Below are positions 48,101-63,339 of a stretch of 64,000 nt of DNA, in pieces. Both the position numbers and the translations under genes were made by a program. Origin of the DNA: Macrostomum hystrix (lineage: Eukaryota > Platyhelminthes > Macrostomidae); contig CATNEN010000039.1 of the NCBI GenBank assembly GCA_950097015.1, positions 2,864,001 to 2,928,000 on the forward strand, written 5' to 3'. Numbering within the stretch: position 1 is the first letter of the stretch; each line of letters starts with the position of its first letter. The notes beneath the pieces are model-generated. The model was not told where the DNA came from. It made no database searches and was given only the letters and a program-made list of their open reading frames with translations.

Positions 48101-49803
48101 AGATCGCAACCAGCTCAAACTACGCTGTCGAGCAGTGCTCAACGTCATCCGATCTTTGTCCTTCCTGCCTATCAATGAGTCGGTTATTGGTCAGTCTTAA
48201 TTGCTTTTAATATCTGTTTATCTGATTTAAATTATTGCGGAACTTTAAATATTCCACCGGGGATTCCATAATTCTTATCAATCCTTCGCACCCGTCTCAT
48301 CAAGGCAACCACTCTGGCTTCCTGCGCATTGCCGCCACCATGTTGAACACGCGCGGCGAGGCGCTCATGTACGATGTGGACGACCTGCTGGTCATCCTGT
48401 CTAACGTTGCTGGCCATGTGGCCCTGGAGCGACTGTCCGAATGCGTATGCCGGCCGCTGGTCTCCGTGCTAATCAGCCGGCTGCACGAGGACGCCTGGTT
48501 CGGCCTGGCGTGCGAGACCCTAGCCAAGATGTGCGTCCGGCCTGAGAACATCGACCTGGTGTTGGCCACGCCGGATCGGGCACAGCTGCGTGACACCCTC
48601 GAACTGCTCTGCGGCAAGCTCAGGCAGCGGGATCAGGTGCGACCTGCGCTGCCATTTTTTACCTATAGCTGATGCGAGTCCCTAATCCTTTGATCCTGAT
48701 CCACATAAAATGCTGGTTGCCCTACACCGAGAACATTCTGTGCCCTCCCACCCGGCTCAAGAGCGAAATGAAAAGAATAATGTTAATCCGACAGAAAATT
48801 TCCCGCTTATTATATTTTTGTAATGACTACTCGGCTGCGCCTGTATAGTGCGAGACAAGTAGCGATGCAGAGAGATTCGCGAAACAACTGCGCAGCCGCC
48901 TTCAGCCTAGACCAGTCCGTGAGCTTATTTTACGAAGCGTTTTGTGTAAAGCAAAATGAGAAAAATGTCACATTTTCGACTGCAAAAATTTGCGTTTTCT
49001 CAGTTTTTTTCGACGTTAAAGTCGCAAAATTATGCTTAGGGACAGAGAAACTGCTGCGGAAATACTAATACGGCAAGATAAGGCCCGCCCGCCTTAAGGA
49101 AGATAATTGGCGGCATCCGCGGCGCTCATTTCCCCCAATCTCCCACCTATTATTCACCCTGGGCTGAAATGCTCCGCCCTTTCTGCTTTCACGCCTTCCC
49201 CTCCGCTCGGCTCGCCTGCAAAAGACTTCAATTCTTCTGGAACATTCTGGATTTGTATTTCATTCTTAGAATTGAGTCGATCAAATTGACTGAATCAATC
49301 AAGCAGCCCTATTGCAATTAGAGATAAGCCATAAGTAAAGATCTTCAACTTTTTTCTCACCTGTCCGCCAGGTGCAACGCGAGCTCTCTCTGGCCCTGCT
49401 GGTTTACATGCTGGCGCACAGCGACGACTGGTCCGTCTGCGAGCTGGCAGCTCAGTGCAGTCCAGGCCCCGTACGGCCCATCCTCGACTTCCTGGAGCAG
49501 GTTGAGAGCCAGGCCGTGCACATCTGCCAGCAGTACGGAGTCCAGGCCCTGGCCGAGAACCCGGACCTGTTGCGCCAGGCGCCCGGCGTTGTGTCGCTTG
49601 ACCTGCTGCAGCGGGCCGTGCTCTCCCTCCGCTGCATCATGGAGCGAGGCGGCGAGCCTGCGCTAGCCAGCTTCGCCAGGGAGGAGGACCGCCTGCTGAT
49701 GCTGTGCATGAGCTCCGTGCTGCAGCCGTCACTCACCGAGCCGCTGGCGGAGTGCCTTCGCCGGCTGTCCTGTCCAGACAATCAGCTGCTGGGGCTGGCA
49801 TGA
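45132..49803 (+). CDS. ARID1: ARID1/Osa (BAF250) subunit of SWI/SNF
   Basis: Exons 45132-48189, 48305-48636 and 49372-49803 join in phase to 1,273 residues. Residues 1-290 are rich in Pro, Gln, Gly and Ser. The ARID DNA-binding domain spans about 299-415 (LFELGSEPDRRQWVERYL, LPQVAKQPLDLYRLY, SKKWKEVSQFI, ASAAYTLRRNY). A long Pro/His/Gln-rich linker follows. The BAF250 C-terminal domain starts near 810 (LLSEVTWALNVLNVLL, VLNVIRSLSFLP, ENIDLVLATPDRAQL) and continues to the stop. BAF250 proteins are the large, signature subunit of the BAF/BAP chromatin remodeller in the nucleus. At 1,273 residues it is much shorter than human ARID1A (about 2,285), mostly from N-terminal loss. The first visible exon begins at a splice acceptor (45111-45112); the frame is open through it (PRGIHPM), so more N-terminal exons may exist upstream. 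Confidence 0.95.
48637..49371. other. ARID1 last intron
   Basis: This is 735 bp between two BAF250_C exons, with no array and no element; it is one of the few longer introns in the window without a minisatellite. Confidence 0.5.
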
Positions 49804-52800
49804 GGCCGCCTCTTCTGCCCGCCTCACCGCCCTCTGCATGTCCCGCTTGATTCACACTGTCAGTCAGTCCCGTCTGTCACACCCACTTACACAACTGGCA
49901 CCTGCAACTGTGCGTACAGTGTACTGTTTCATATTTTAATTATTGAGTCCGTCTTTGTGTCTCTCTGTGTGTCAATGGACTTGCATTGTGTTCACATTTA
50001 AATCCGCACAGGTTTAAACACTATCTGCTTACGGTGTGTACTAAATTATCTTTTTTATAAGTTTGCTGTTTTTTTCGCTTGCTGGTTTTTTTGTACTTCA
50101 TTACTGTACTTTACTGTCGCTTCAATTATATGTTTGATTGTTATTCGAGTCCCGATTCTGCGGTGTAAAAATATTTAATTTTAGCCCCCCTTTTAAGAAC
50201 TTTTCGGATTTCCTGCAACGCCCGCAAATTCTCCCATGTGAATGCAGAATACAGTCCGTCTGTCTGTAAATTTCTGTTGCTTTTTTTCCTAAATCATAAT
50301 AAGAATCAGTTGTGTAACCTGATTGTTGTATGATCCCTGTGCCCCTCTGCTCAGCTCCTGTTGAGTTATTTAGTTCTTTAAATGAAGAATCTAGTTTTTT
50401 TCTGAACGCTTTTGTGTTAGCAAAATTAGTACTGTTATATCCGGGGACACATTAGTACAGCAGCACTATTGGCTCCATCAAGCATTGTATTTGACAATAT
50501 AAATTGCCTGCTTTATATGTATCGCAATAAGTCACTAAACTGGTAGGTAATGCTGTTATTATTGTTTTTAACTAATTTCTGACCGCACGCGCTCGCAACA
50601 CCTGCGCTATTAATAAACTGTCGCCTATTCCCTGTCTCACTCTCAGTGTCTGCTGCACTATTTCGGCCTTCCCTCCCTCAAATATCGCTACACCCAAATA
50701 ACACGCCGGGGTATTTGCCACCTTCCGCTCTCTCCGGCCTCTTATCGTTTGCACTTTGCTGCCTTGAGATACTCTTCTGCTTTTTGCTTGCGTGGGAGGG
50801 CCGGACAGCGACTCCTCTCTCCTTACTGCTGGCTTCTATAATGCCCCGCCTGTTCACTTGTCCGCTATTCTTTGCCCGCCACAGCAACCTAAACCAAACT
50901 CCTCCCTCACCCGTCTGGAGATTAAAGGAAGAGGGAAAACACACAGACGCATGCGTGGCTGGGTGAAAAGTACTTTCTGTCCTCGCTGGCCTGGTTTCCT
51001 CGCTTTATATATTTAACTGGCAAGAGTGCAGCCTCAGTGTATGTTTATTAAAGCACAGCCGACCCTGTCAATGCCGAGCCCGCGCTCGATCGCCTCCCCG
51101 ATTCTCCCCGGAAAAGGACAAGTGGAGTCAATGCAGGTCAGGGCGAGTGAACACTACCATTTAATAGTGTAGGCCTGCCACAGTCGCTGCGCCAGTTTGT
51201 TTGCTTGAGCTATAAAATTCTACCAATTTTTAATTACTAATTTAAATTCTATGCATAATCCTGTCGAACAAAATTCTCGCAGCGTATGCGTACAGCCCTA
51301 CTGAGTCAGTAGTGCGGCGAGTACAATAGCCCCAAAGTCTGGTATTTTCGCGCTCCTATCGTCCTAGAGACTTCGGCTTTCCTTGCCAATAATTTTACAC
51401 TGCCCAAGCTAGCACGCGCTGTTGTTACTACGGTACAGTCAGTTTTGTGCTGCATTTTGCCTCTGCCCACTTTCAACTTCGGTGTCTCTTCTAAATAAAA
51501 CGCGTGCAACTTGCTGTTTTCCTCTCTCAGTTCTGTTATTTCCGGGCTCTGTCAAGCATTGCGCTGTTCCGATTCATGAATTCTATCTTCGCTTATTTTT
51601 AACTTGTTCGAGCACGGTGTTGCGGTTTTAATGGGCCGGCGCCTTCGCCACCATCTTGTGTTAGCTTTAGTTTGCTTGCTATACGTGAATTTTTTTTAAA
51701 TTATTGTAGGCGTTATTAATGTTGCATTTTCGAGCATCCTGTTCATTATGGTTTGTTTGCGCGTCATGTTTGTAACCCTGGCGCACTTGTATTTGTTTCT
51801 AACTGGTCTTTTCATAGCTGTTCTCCCCCCGGCCGCGGCGGCCTCTTAACAAGATGAGTCGCTGCTTTCATGTTTCATTCTGTTTCTCCGTCTGTCTGTT
51901 TCAAAGTGTTGTTTGGCAAAGTTTACGTGTGTAAAGAATAAATTATTACTGCACTGGGATCCATCCGCAGTGAATATACTCAATACTCGCTGCTTGTTTG
52001 CGCGAGTGGCTTTGCTTTCTCTGTCTGTCTCTCGCTATGTTGATAATTAAATCATTAGCTGTCTTAGCGTCAGTGTGGGTACTTCTGACTGTCTTCTTTT
52101 CTTCAAGTCATCGTTTATTTAGCATTGCTTTGACGGAAAATATTTAATTGTAATTGCACTATAAACGGGTAAACTAAAAATTCAAACCACCACAGCCGAG
52201 TATTAACTCAAAATTAATGAAGTTATATACGTGCAATGTCATTTTATACTTGTCATACTTATGCATACAATGCACTTAACTGAAATATCAATTAACAGTT
52301 ATGGATCAAATGTTTGACAGCAAGCTCTTCACGACACGAGTGTAAATTACAGAGCATTTTTGTTTGACTCGTCGGTACCTAATTTTTCATGGTAAGCAAT
52401 CTGGATTAAAGTAGGGCTCGTACTAGCAGGTAATTATTTTCCTTTAATGTCGCATCCGGACGCAACTCCCTGCCCCTTAATTTAAACGAGAAGTTGAACA
52501 ATTGAACGCAAGCACAAATAATCAGGGGTTCAGGGGTAGAGGTTAACTATACCACTATATATATATTATGGTCCAATATTAATGATGGTTAGTTGATACC
52601 ATCGTTAGGTTCTGTTGGGCCACGAAAGCAGACACTTAATTCAACAATTCAGATCGTTAACACAATCACACCGTTCACGTTGACAGCATATCGCTTAAAC
52701 AAACAATTGTCAATGCTCGACAACATGATAAGTATAAAATTCTTATGCATACTTTGTCGTTCGGAATACTAAGAAAAGCTATAAAATTTGCTGAAACTTT

Positions 52801-54830
52801 TTGTTACATAAAATAGCAATGTTGCGCAAAGGTCAGCAAACAAGCTTCCTAATTTGTCCATCAGAGTTTTTCAATTGCAGTGTGTGCTTTACATGTGTTC
52901 TAACTTTTGTAAATTTTCCGTACTAGACTTGCGAATCTACAGACATATCCTAATGTTATTTGTCACTTCTGAGTCGCCAGGTTAGCTTTTCAAAGCTTAC
53001 ACAAGCCTTACAAAGTGTACTTAGCATTACGCGGTATGGCGCAACTGCCATCTACCTAGTTTATTTAGTAAGTGTTTTGATAAACCTTGCTATTGATTGC
53101 CTGTTAATACGTTTGAAGACCATTGAAGTGTACACCAAAAGTGCAACTGATAATACATAATACATAGCCAATAGTCAATAAGTCAAATCACAGTGATTAA
53201 TGCTGACAGAATCTGCAAGGACTAAGCATAGGCCTACTGTTTTTTAGATAGAAGTCCAAGAGATTTTTGCCAACCAACAGTTATTTACTTAAAAGGTAAG
53301 AGTCAACAATTTTTTAAACTTTTGTCTCCTATATTTTCGCGTGTGCACTTTACTTCTAAAAGTAAAAATAATTTATATTTAGCTAGGCCTAGTTTAAATA
53401 AGCAAATAGGCCTACTTTTTTTACTAATTATAGACTATAATCTATGGCCTAGGCCCTACTTATAGGGCCTAGCTTTATAGGGCCTAGCTATAGAATAGCT
53501 AAAGTGTTTAGTTGGCCTAAATCCAAAAATATTTAGGGACCCTAGGCTTATGTAACCCATGTAACCTTAGCCGTATATAACTTAGTCATAATGTTAAAGC
53601 CCTATATAAACTAATAAACTATATTAGGTTAGTAACCTTACAATACATAACCTTACATAAGGCCATATGTAACCTTGTCCTTAGCTTGGAATTAGATAGC
53701 TGCATATAAGAATATAATGAGCTACACAAAAACTAACAATTTAAAATTTTGTTAGGCCTAATAAATATATATTTCAAATGAAAACTAGACATATATGTAT
53801 GTATACAACTAAAAGGATATTATCTAATTACAATTTATTTTTAAAGCCTAATATGTAAATAGTATAGAAGTTTTGTTACACTATTTGAACAACCTTCCCT
53901 TTTTTCATAATCAGATTTTTATTTAGGGTCCGCTTGGTTTATTCTAATCATGATCCAAAAAGCTTAGAGTCCTAGGTCAAATTCTGAGCCAATCCCAAAA
54001 ATCCAAATTTGGTCTAGGAATCTAGGATCCTTCAATCTTTTAATATCAATTTCAACCCCAAATATGAGTTCTTATGCTTGTAGGGTCTTAGCCAAAACAG
54101 ATTTTCTAATCTCATTTGATCCCAAAGTTGAAAACAGTTTTCCCTTTATTTTTATGACAGTTTTTTAGTTATTTTTGTTTCTTTAGTCCTTTCACATATG
54201 CATACTGCATTTATCATATTTTATGTATAGCTATTGAAATAGGTAGTCCTAATGTGTTGCATTTTTCAGAAAGACCAAAAAGGGCTTGAAATACTTATAA
54301 ATTCAGGTTGCCTAATGCCTATACATATGCTAAGCTAAATATAACAAATAAAACTATACATATCTGCTCCAACCTTCAAATCATCACAGAATGTATACTA
54401 TTGTTGTGCCTTTGGGCTTTGCCATTGTGGCCCATGGCTTAAATTGTGCACCAAGGTCCAAGCCTTCTCTCTGTATTGTGCTCCAAATATTACTCTGCCA
54501 TCCACTCCCCTATTATCATATTCCAAACAATGATGTTGCAGTTTTATTTTAAGTACACTTGCTATTGACATCATATTTTGTAACTAAAGTGAGAAATGAA
54601 TACATTTCAATGCCACAAGTTTAGTACCTTCGTTACTTCAAAATAAATAGACAATAGATAGTTTTAGAGGACTTTTAGTATCATTTGGATATAATTTTGT
54701 GTAGAACTTTCTCCATTAAAATGTAGGGAAAAGTCATTGTGATGAAAGCATGCGCTATTGGCTAAGCTTTTTTAAACTAAACTTGCATTCGATGTTGGTT
54801 ATTGGCTTTTATTTTTTCCTTTTACCCTAG
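49804..54830. other. ARID1 3' flank and AT-rich intergenic region
   Basis: An AATAAA at 50612-50617 is the first candidate polyadenylation signal, 810 bp after the stop, with others near 51495 and 51938. The stretch 53380-53770 is dense in AGGCCTA/TAGGGCCTA words. No gene, array or clear mobile element is supported. Confidence 0.4.
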
Positions 54831-54850
54831 AGTCCCAGCCAAGTGCAGCA

Positions 54851-57181
54851 ATGCGACCGCCACAGTCTGCCGAAGCGGCCTCTGCTCCCGCTGCCATCTC
54901 CGCCGTCGACAAGCTGCACAAGCATCCGCTGCTCCAACAGCGGGACTTTGAGAAAGTGCGTCGCCTCGGCGTTGGCAAGTATGCCCGGGTGTACGTCTGC
55001 CGGCAGACCAGGGCCTCCTCCAAGGATGGCGCAGCGAAGACTGACAGTCGCGAATTCGCCATGAAGGAGGTCCGAATGAACACCGGCTGCCACAATGAGT
55101 ACCTCATGCGGGAGCGCGACCTACTCATCCTGTGCGCTGAGTCGCCGTTCATTGTGAATCTCATGTGTACATTCCAGGTGAGCTACAATGCGAGCTTGCT
55201 TCTTTAAATAGCAACACTTGTTTTTAGTTGAGCTTTGAGTGTTTTTTGTTAAGTCAAGTCTTTTTTGGACACTCGGACGTGGTAAGCCTACGCTCGTGTG
55301 AGGATCGGGTCTTTTTACAAGCTATAAATTTCATTAGAAAGCATCAGCTAGTATGATATAATCTCTAGCGCGTTCGCCTCTCGCACCAAGGTCCTGAGCT
55401 CGAATCCGTGGTGAGACCACATTCACTTGAGGCGCAGCCTAGAGGATTACGACCTTGAGGGCCAATCCCCTAGGCACAGTAATATTGTACAATTGCCTGA
55501 CAATGGGAAAGTCGTGGCAGATGTACAGATTGTGTTTAGATTTCAGTGTGGATTGGACAGAATTGCCTCTCGCTGGTTGCTGGCTGTTGTACCGTCAGCC
55601 ACAGCCCACAGCCATCCTGCAAGTATTGTGAAAATAGAGGGTTTTTGAAATCGACCCCTAGGTCGGATGGGTTCGCATTCTCCTCAATGCTCATTTCATC
55701 GCCTGCCACCCCGCCGTTGAATTCACTAGGAGCCGCAGCACCAGCGGGCCTACCTCATCCTGGAGCTGGGCGAAGGCGGCGATCTGTACGAGCTGCACGA
55801 AGACGTCCACCTGTTCAACGAGCAGGAGGCCAGATTCTATTTGGCCGAGATCACATGCGGCTTGGAGTTTATGCACGAGCGCGGCATCATTCACCGGGAT
55901 GTTAAGGGCGAGAATATCCTGCTAACAGGCACCGGGCACGTCATGCTGTGCGACCTCGGCCTGGCCAGGTAAGACTAGCTAATTAATATCATGCAATTGA
56001 CGGATTTATCTGCAGAAATTGCACTTGCCACTCAGGAAACTCACCGGACCAGACGATCGGGCGCGCACATTCTGTGGCACATTGTCTTACATGTCGCCTG
56101 AGATGGTGCGACGGCAGCGTTACGGTACCAAGACCGACATCTGGAGCCTGGGCGTCCTGCTGGCTTTCCTGGTTACCGGCGAGGAGCCGATTCTGGGTTG
56201 GTTACTGGCGGGATTAATGAAGCTTATTGGCATTGACTGTCACTCCCTCTGAACCTTATTGGCATTGACTGTCACTCCCTCTGAACCTTATTGGCATTGA
56301 CTGTCACTCCCTCTGAACCTTATTGGCATTGACTGTCACTCCCTCTGAACCTTATTGGCATTGACTGTCACTCCCTCTGAACCTTATTGGCATTGACTGT
56401 CACTCCCTCTGAACCTTATTGGCATTGACTGTCACTCCCTCTGAACCTTATTGGCATTGACTGTCACTCCCTCTGAACCTTATTGGCATGGACTGTCACT
56501 CCTTCAGCTTTCATATCGTCTTCCCATTTCATGGTTTCTCCAGGCAACAACGAAGATGAGAAGCAGAGCAACATCATGAAGGGCCGCTACCACCTGTCCT
56601 GCATCGCCAAGATGTCCTACGCCTGCAAGAGCCTGATATCCAACATGCTGAAGGCTAATCCGGATCAGCGCCCGACAGCGGCCGAGCTGAAGTCGCGCCG
56701 CTTTCTCAACAAGCTGGACTGGTCCGTGGTGTCCAGCGGCGGCCTGCAGCCGCCCTACCAGCCGCGCTACGGCCGCAAGTGTCGCCGCGGTGTCGGCCTG
56801 GGCGGCCTTGTCACCGGTCCGGCTAACGACGCCGCCGCTCTGGTGGCCGGCCAGGCCGAAGCCGACGATCGCCAGCAGCCGACTCGGCGTCACAAGAGCC
56901 GGGGCGACTCGCAGTTTCGCTTCCACGCCGACGACGACAGCAAGCGGGGCCAGCAACCGGCCACGGCGGCCGGCGAGGCCTCCGACTCCGGCGATGGTGA
57001 GCTGGTCGGAGACTCCGCTGGAGCCCAGCCCATGGAGGGCTTCGACTGGGTGTCGCCGGAGCTGCTGGCGATGATTCTGAGCCTGGACCTAGTGCTTAGC
57101 AATGACGACGCGGTCGGTGAAGGCGCCGTTCGTGCTGAAAGCTCCTCCGCGTCTGACGGTGTTGAAGACCTGCCCAGGTGA
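54851..57181 (+). CDS. S6K/RSK-like AGC-family serine/threonine kinase, divergent
   Basis: Exons 54851-55177, 55730-55968, 56036-56196 and 56544-57181 join in phase to 454 residues. Kinase landmarks: LGVGKYARV loop at 40-46, K72 in FAMKEV, E88 in helix C, H164-R165-D166 in HRDVKGEN (KGEN replaces the usual KPEN), D184 in CDLG (DLG replaces DFG), activation-loop T200 in RTFCGTLSYMSPE and DIWSLG. The AGC tail is present: NKLDWSVVSSGGLQPPYQP matches the turn-in segment of S6K (NWEELLARKVEPPFKP). Residues 406-416, MEGFDWVSPEL, align with the S6K hydrophobic motif GFTYVAPSV but with Asp410 at the phosphosite. All catalytic residues are present, so it may be active. The first exon has an acceptor-like AG at 54829-54830 and could be preceded by more coding sequence. 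The end, CCCAGGTGACT, could also be read as a donor. Confidence 0.88.
55360..55640 (+). mobile_element. tRNA-derived SINE (family 1), copy B
   Basis: It lies in intron 1 of the AGC kinase. CGCCTCTCGCACC, GAGCTCGAATCC (B box), GACCACATTCACTTGAGG, TTGAGGGCCAA, TTGCCTGACAATG and AGAATTGCCTC match copy A at 5222-5592 in order. The A-box end is degenerate and no (ATT)n tail is visible, so this copy is probably older or truncated. Confidence 0.8.
56212..56510. repeat. 32-bp minisatellite filling AGC-kinase intron 3
   Basis: About nine nearly identical 32-bp units contain CTTATTGGCATTGACTGTCA and CTCCCTCTGAAC. The array starts about 15 bp after the donor at 56197 and ends about 35 bp before the acceptor at 56542-56543, so the 347-bp intron is almost entirely repeat. 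Confidence 0.96.
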
Positions 57182-59362
57182 CTAGACTTACAGTTTATGG
57201 GATATTCCAGGGTGGGCAATTACAGACCTGCTCCAGCGTGCACCTGCGCTAATAGGGACTGTTTTAGGCGTTCTAGCGATGGGAAATGTGTACTGGAATT
57301 TCTTGACAGTAACAGGATGAGGCCTGCTAATGCTGCTGCTGCTGCTTTTTCCTGTGCTGTGTATTATATTCCATTATGTGCAGCGTTCGACAGATTGAAA
57401 CTATTAAGAAGTGCCCACAATGTTCAAGCACTAGTTAGGCCTGCTAGCAGATATTTATTTAGCAAGGTCAAATGTCAGCAGAAATCTCAATTCAGTTTTT
57501 AGTGCTAACTGGCAAGATTTTATTTTTTCTAGTTGTTCTTCTAGCAAAGCGGCTCAGGGGCTACAGAATTGCTTCACCTCAGCATTTTGTGATATCCACT
57601 AAACCTCTCACTATTGAACGCTTTAATGACCTCTGTGTGCTTGCTTAGCAATCAACAGTACCCGCCCTGATAGAGTGCATAGCAGGTGTTTCCCAGGTGT
57701 CTTGTACTTTTCTGCAGCGTGGCGCCAATCTACCCGGCTTTCTGCAAAGTGAAACACCCGAATTATATTTTTGCTCTTGTATTTTTTTGTTAAAGAAAAA
57801 AACTTTTCTTTCCCATGTTTATTCTTCGCTTTGGCTTTGTTTGCTTTTTGTTCTTGCCGCCTTTTGTGAGGCCAACTATAGAGGCGTGGGAACTGGTTTC
57901 AGCTTGCAATCTGCTGACAATTATCTTGAAAGCTAATAGTTTTTGTCGATGCTTTGCGGTTATCCTTTAATTAAAGTCAATCCTTCGCGCTAAATTTAGT
58001 TGCCATGGCAAGAATGAAGTAAGCCAAATGGTAGCCCATAAATGGTATCGCACTGTATCTACAGTAAATTAAGTATTCCTATCATCCAAGCTAGATTTTT
58101 TTTCTTTTTTCCACCTCAACTTCGCACAGTAAGCAAGCAGTCCAGATTGATTCTGAGGAATCATTGTTCCAATAAACATTAATAATATTTATTGGTTTTG
58201 CTTTTTAGAAGTAATAAACCTGAAACTACGAGTATTTTTCACCGTTAAATTACTTTACTTTTACAAATTAAGATGAGTTAGTTAGACAAGGCGTCCTTAC
58301 TAGAGTAAGATCATCCTCACTATTGTAAGCACCTAGTTTTCTAATTTAGTAGTTATATATCATGTACCATGCTCATAGATCAAACTTTAGTCCAGTAAAT
58401 TTTCAAGCCTTAATGAAGTGAACCAGTTTCAAAGCTAGCTCATCTTAGAATTTACGCTTATCGTATTTCTGTTGCTTAAATTGCATGTCCTTAGAAGTAG
58501 AGAAACGCCACATGTACCGATCTATTTTGCGCGACCTACATACACGCCTACAAATACGGCTAATACTCATTGATATACTAGTTTTGTGTGATAGAGCTGC
58601 ACAAAATTTAATAATAATTTTTTATTTTTTTATTCACATTTGCTTTTTATTTTCTGTGAAGACGGAGTTCAGTGGCATGCGTCTGCTAAAACAAAATATC
58701 TTCTTGCGCTATGCTCAACTACGTGGCAGAGACCAATATCGGGGAGTCTCGTTCTTGAGACAGTTCTCCTAACAATAAACATATACGGATGAGGTGCCTG
58801 GGGTTGCTTTTATTTTCTTGTACCTCCGGGTTGAGGTTGACGAAAAAAATATTTTTGGATTGTTTAGAGTTCAAACTTTCTATTGGCATTTAAGGAGGGA
58901 ATTGATTTTCTATTTTACGAAACTATTCAAATATATACTGCAGCTTGTAAATTTGAACTTAATCTGCAAAGTCTGTTGTCAGGTCCGCTTCAGGCATGCA
59001 CAAATTGGGATAATAGTACCAATAGTCAGGTATTAGAATAATTCAACAAACGTAGCTAGAAAAGATAGTGCCAAGAACCACTAAAAGGGCGGGAGGCATC
59101 GTTTCTTGGAAAATTTATCACAGGCAGATTTTTTACAGAAACTGCACTAATGAGATACTAGAGGAACTTTTCACATGATTCTGTAGCGACAGAATTGTTT
59201 TACTAATGGCTTTTTAAAAACCGGTCGACGATTTTTTTTAAACTTGCCGGTTTTCTTAGAAACTTTTGATTGATGTTAAAAACTTTCATCATTAAATATT
59301 TAATTTAAAGCAGACTAGCCACTTGAAAAACATCCTTTATAATACAAATACATACAAAGTAC
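57182..59362. other. Intergenic region between the AGC kinase and PFKFB
   Basis: This is probable kinase 3' UTR (candidate AATAAA at 58171-58176) and the PFKFB upstream flank. A polypyrimidine/oligo-T stretch is seen at 57775-57810. No gene is supported. Confidence 0.4.
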
Positions 59363-63077
<3,715 letters not shown>

Positions 63078-63079
63078 TA

Positions 63080-63150
63080 GTATGTAGATTGTGTCTTTGT
63101 ACTTCTGACAGACGACGTCGAGGGTTCGATTCGTAGACTAAAGGAAACAA
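63080..63150 (+). mobile_element. tRNA-like SINE fragment
   Basis: GTCGAGGGTTCGATTCG is a good B box, and TTAGTATGTAGATTG upstream is a possible A box. The intervening CTTCTGACAGACGACG resembles a degenerate anticodon arm. This is a single copy, so its family is unknown. It lies in the presumed PFKFB intron 6. Confidence 0.35.
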
Positions 63151-63339
63151 TCTGTGTCCTAGAGCACGACATTTAATTCTCGAATACTTCATATCACCCA
63201 GATGTAATATAGGTATTAGCATTAGACTGGAGTAGATTAGACTGGACGGGTATAATCTATTCAACCACAGGATGATTATAGGATTTTCGATACATATCGG
63301 TCTTCGAATTTATAGATTTGGACTACAGAAACTAGTCGC

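Noticed and set aside
50646-51016. Overlapping frames downstream of ARID1
   Set aside because: They follow the ARID1 stop by 800 bp, overlap on both strands, and have no recognisable features. They are probably UTR or intergenic.
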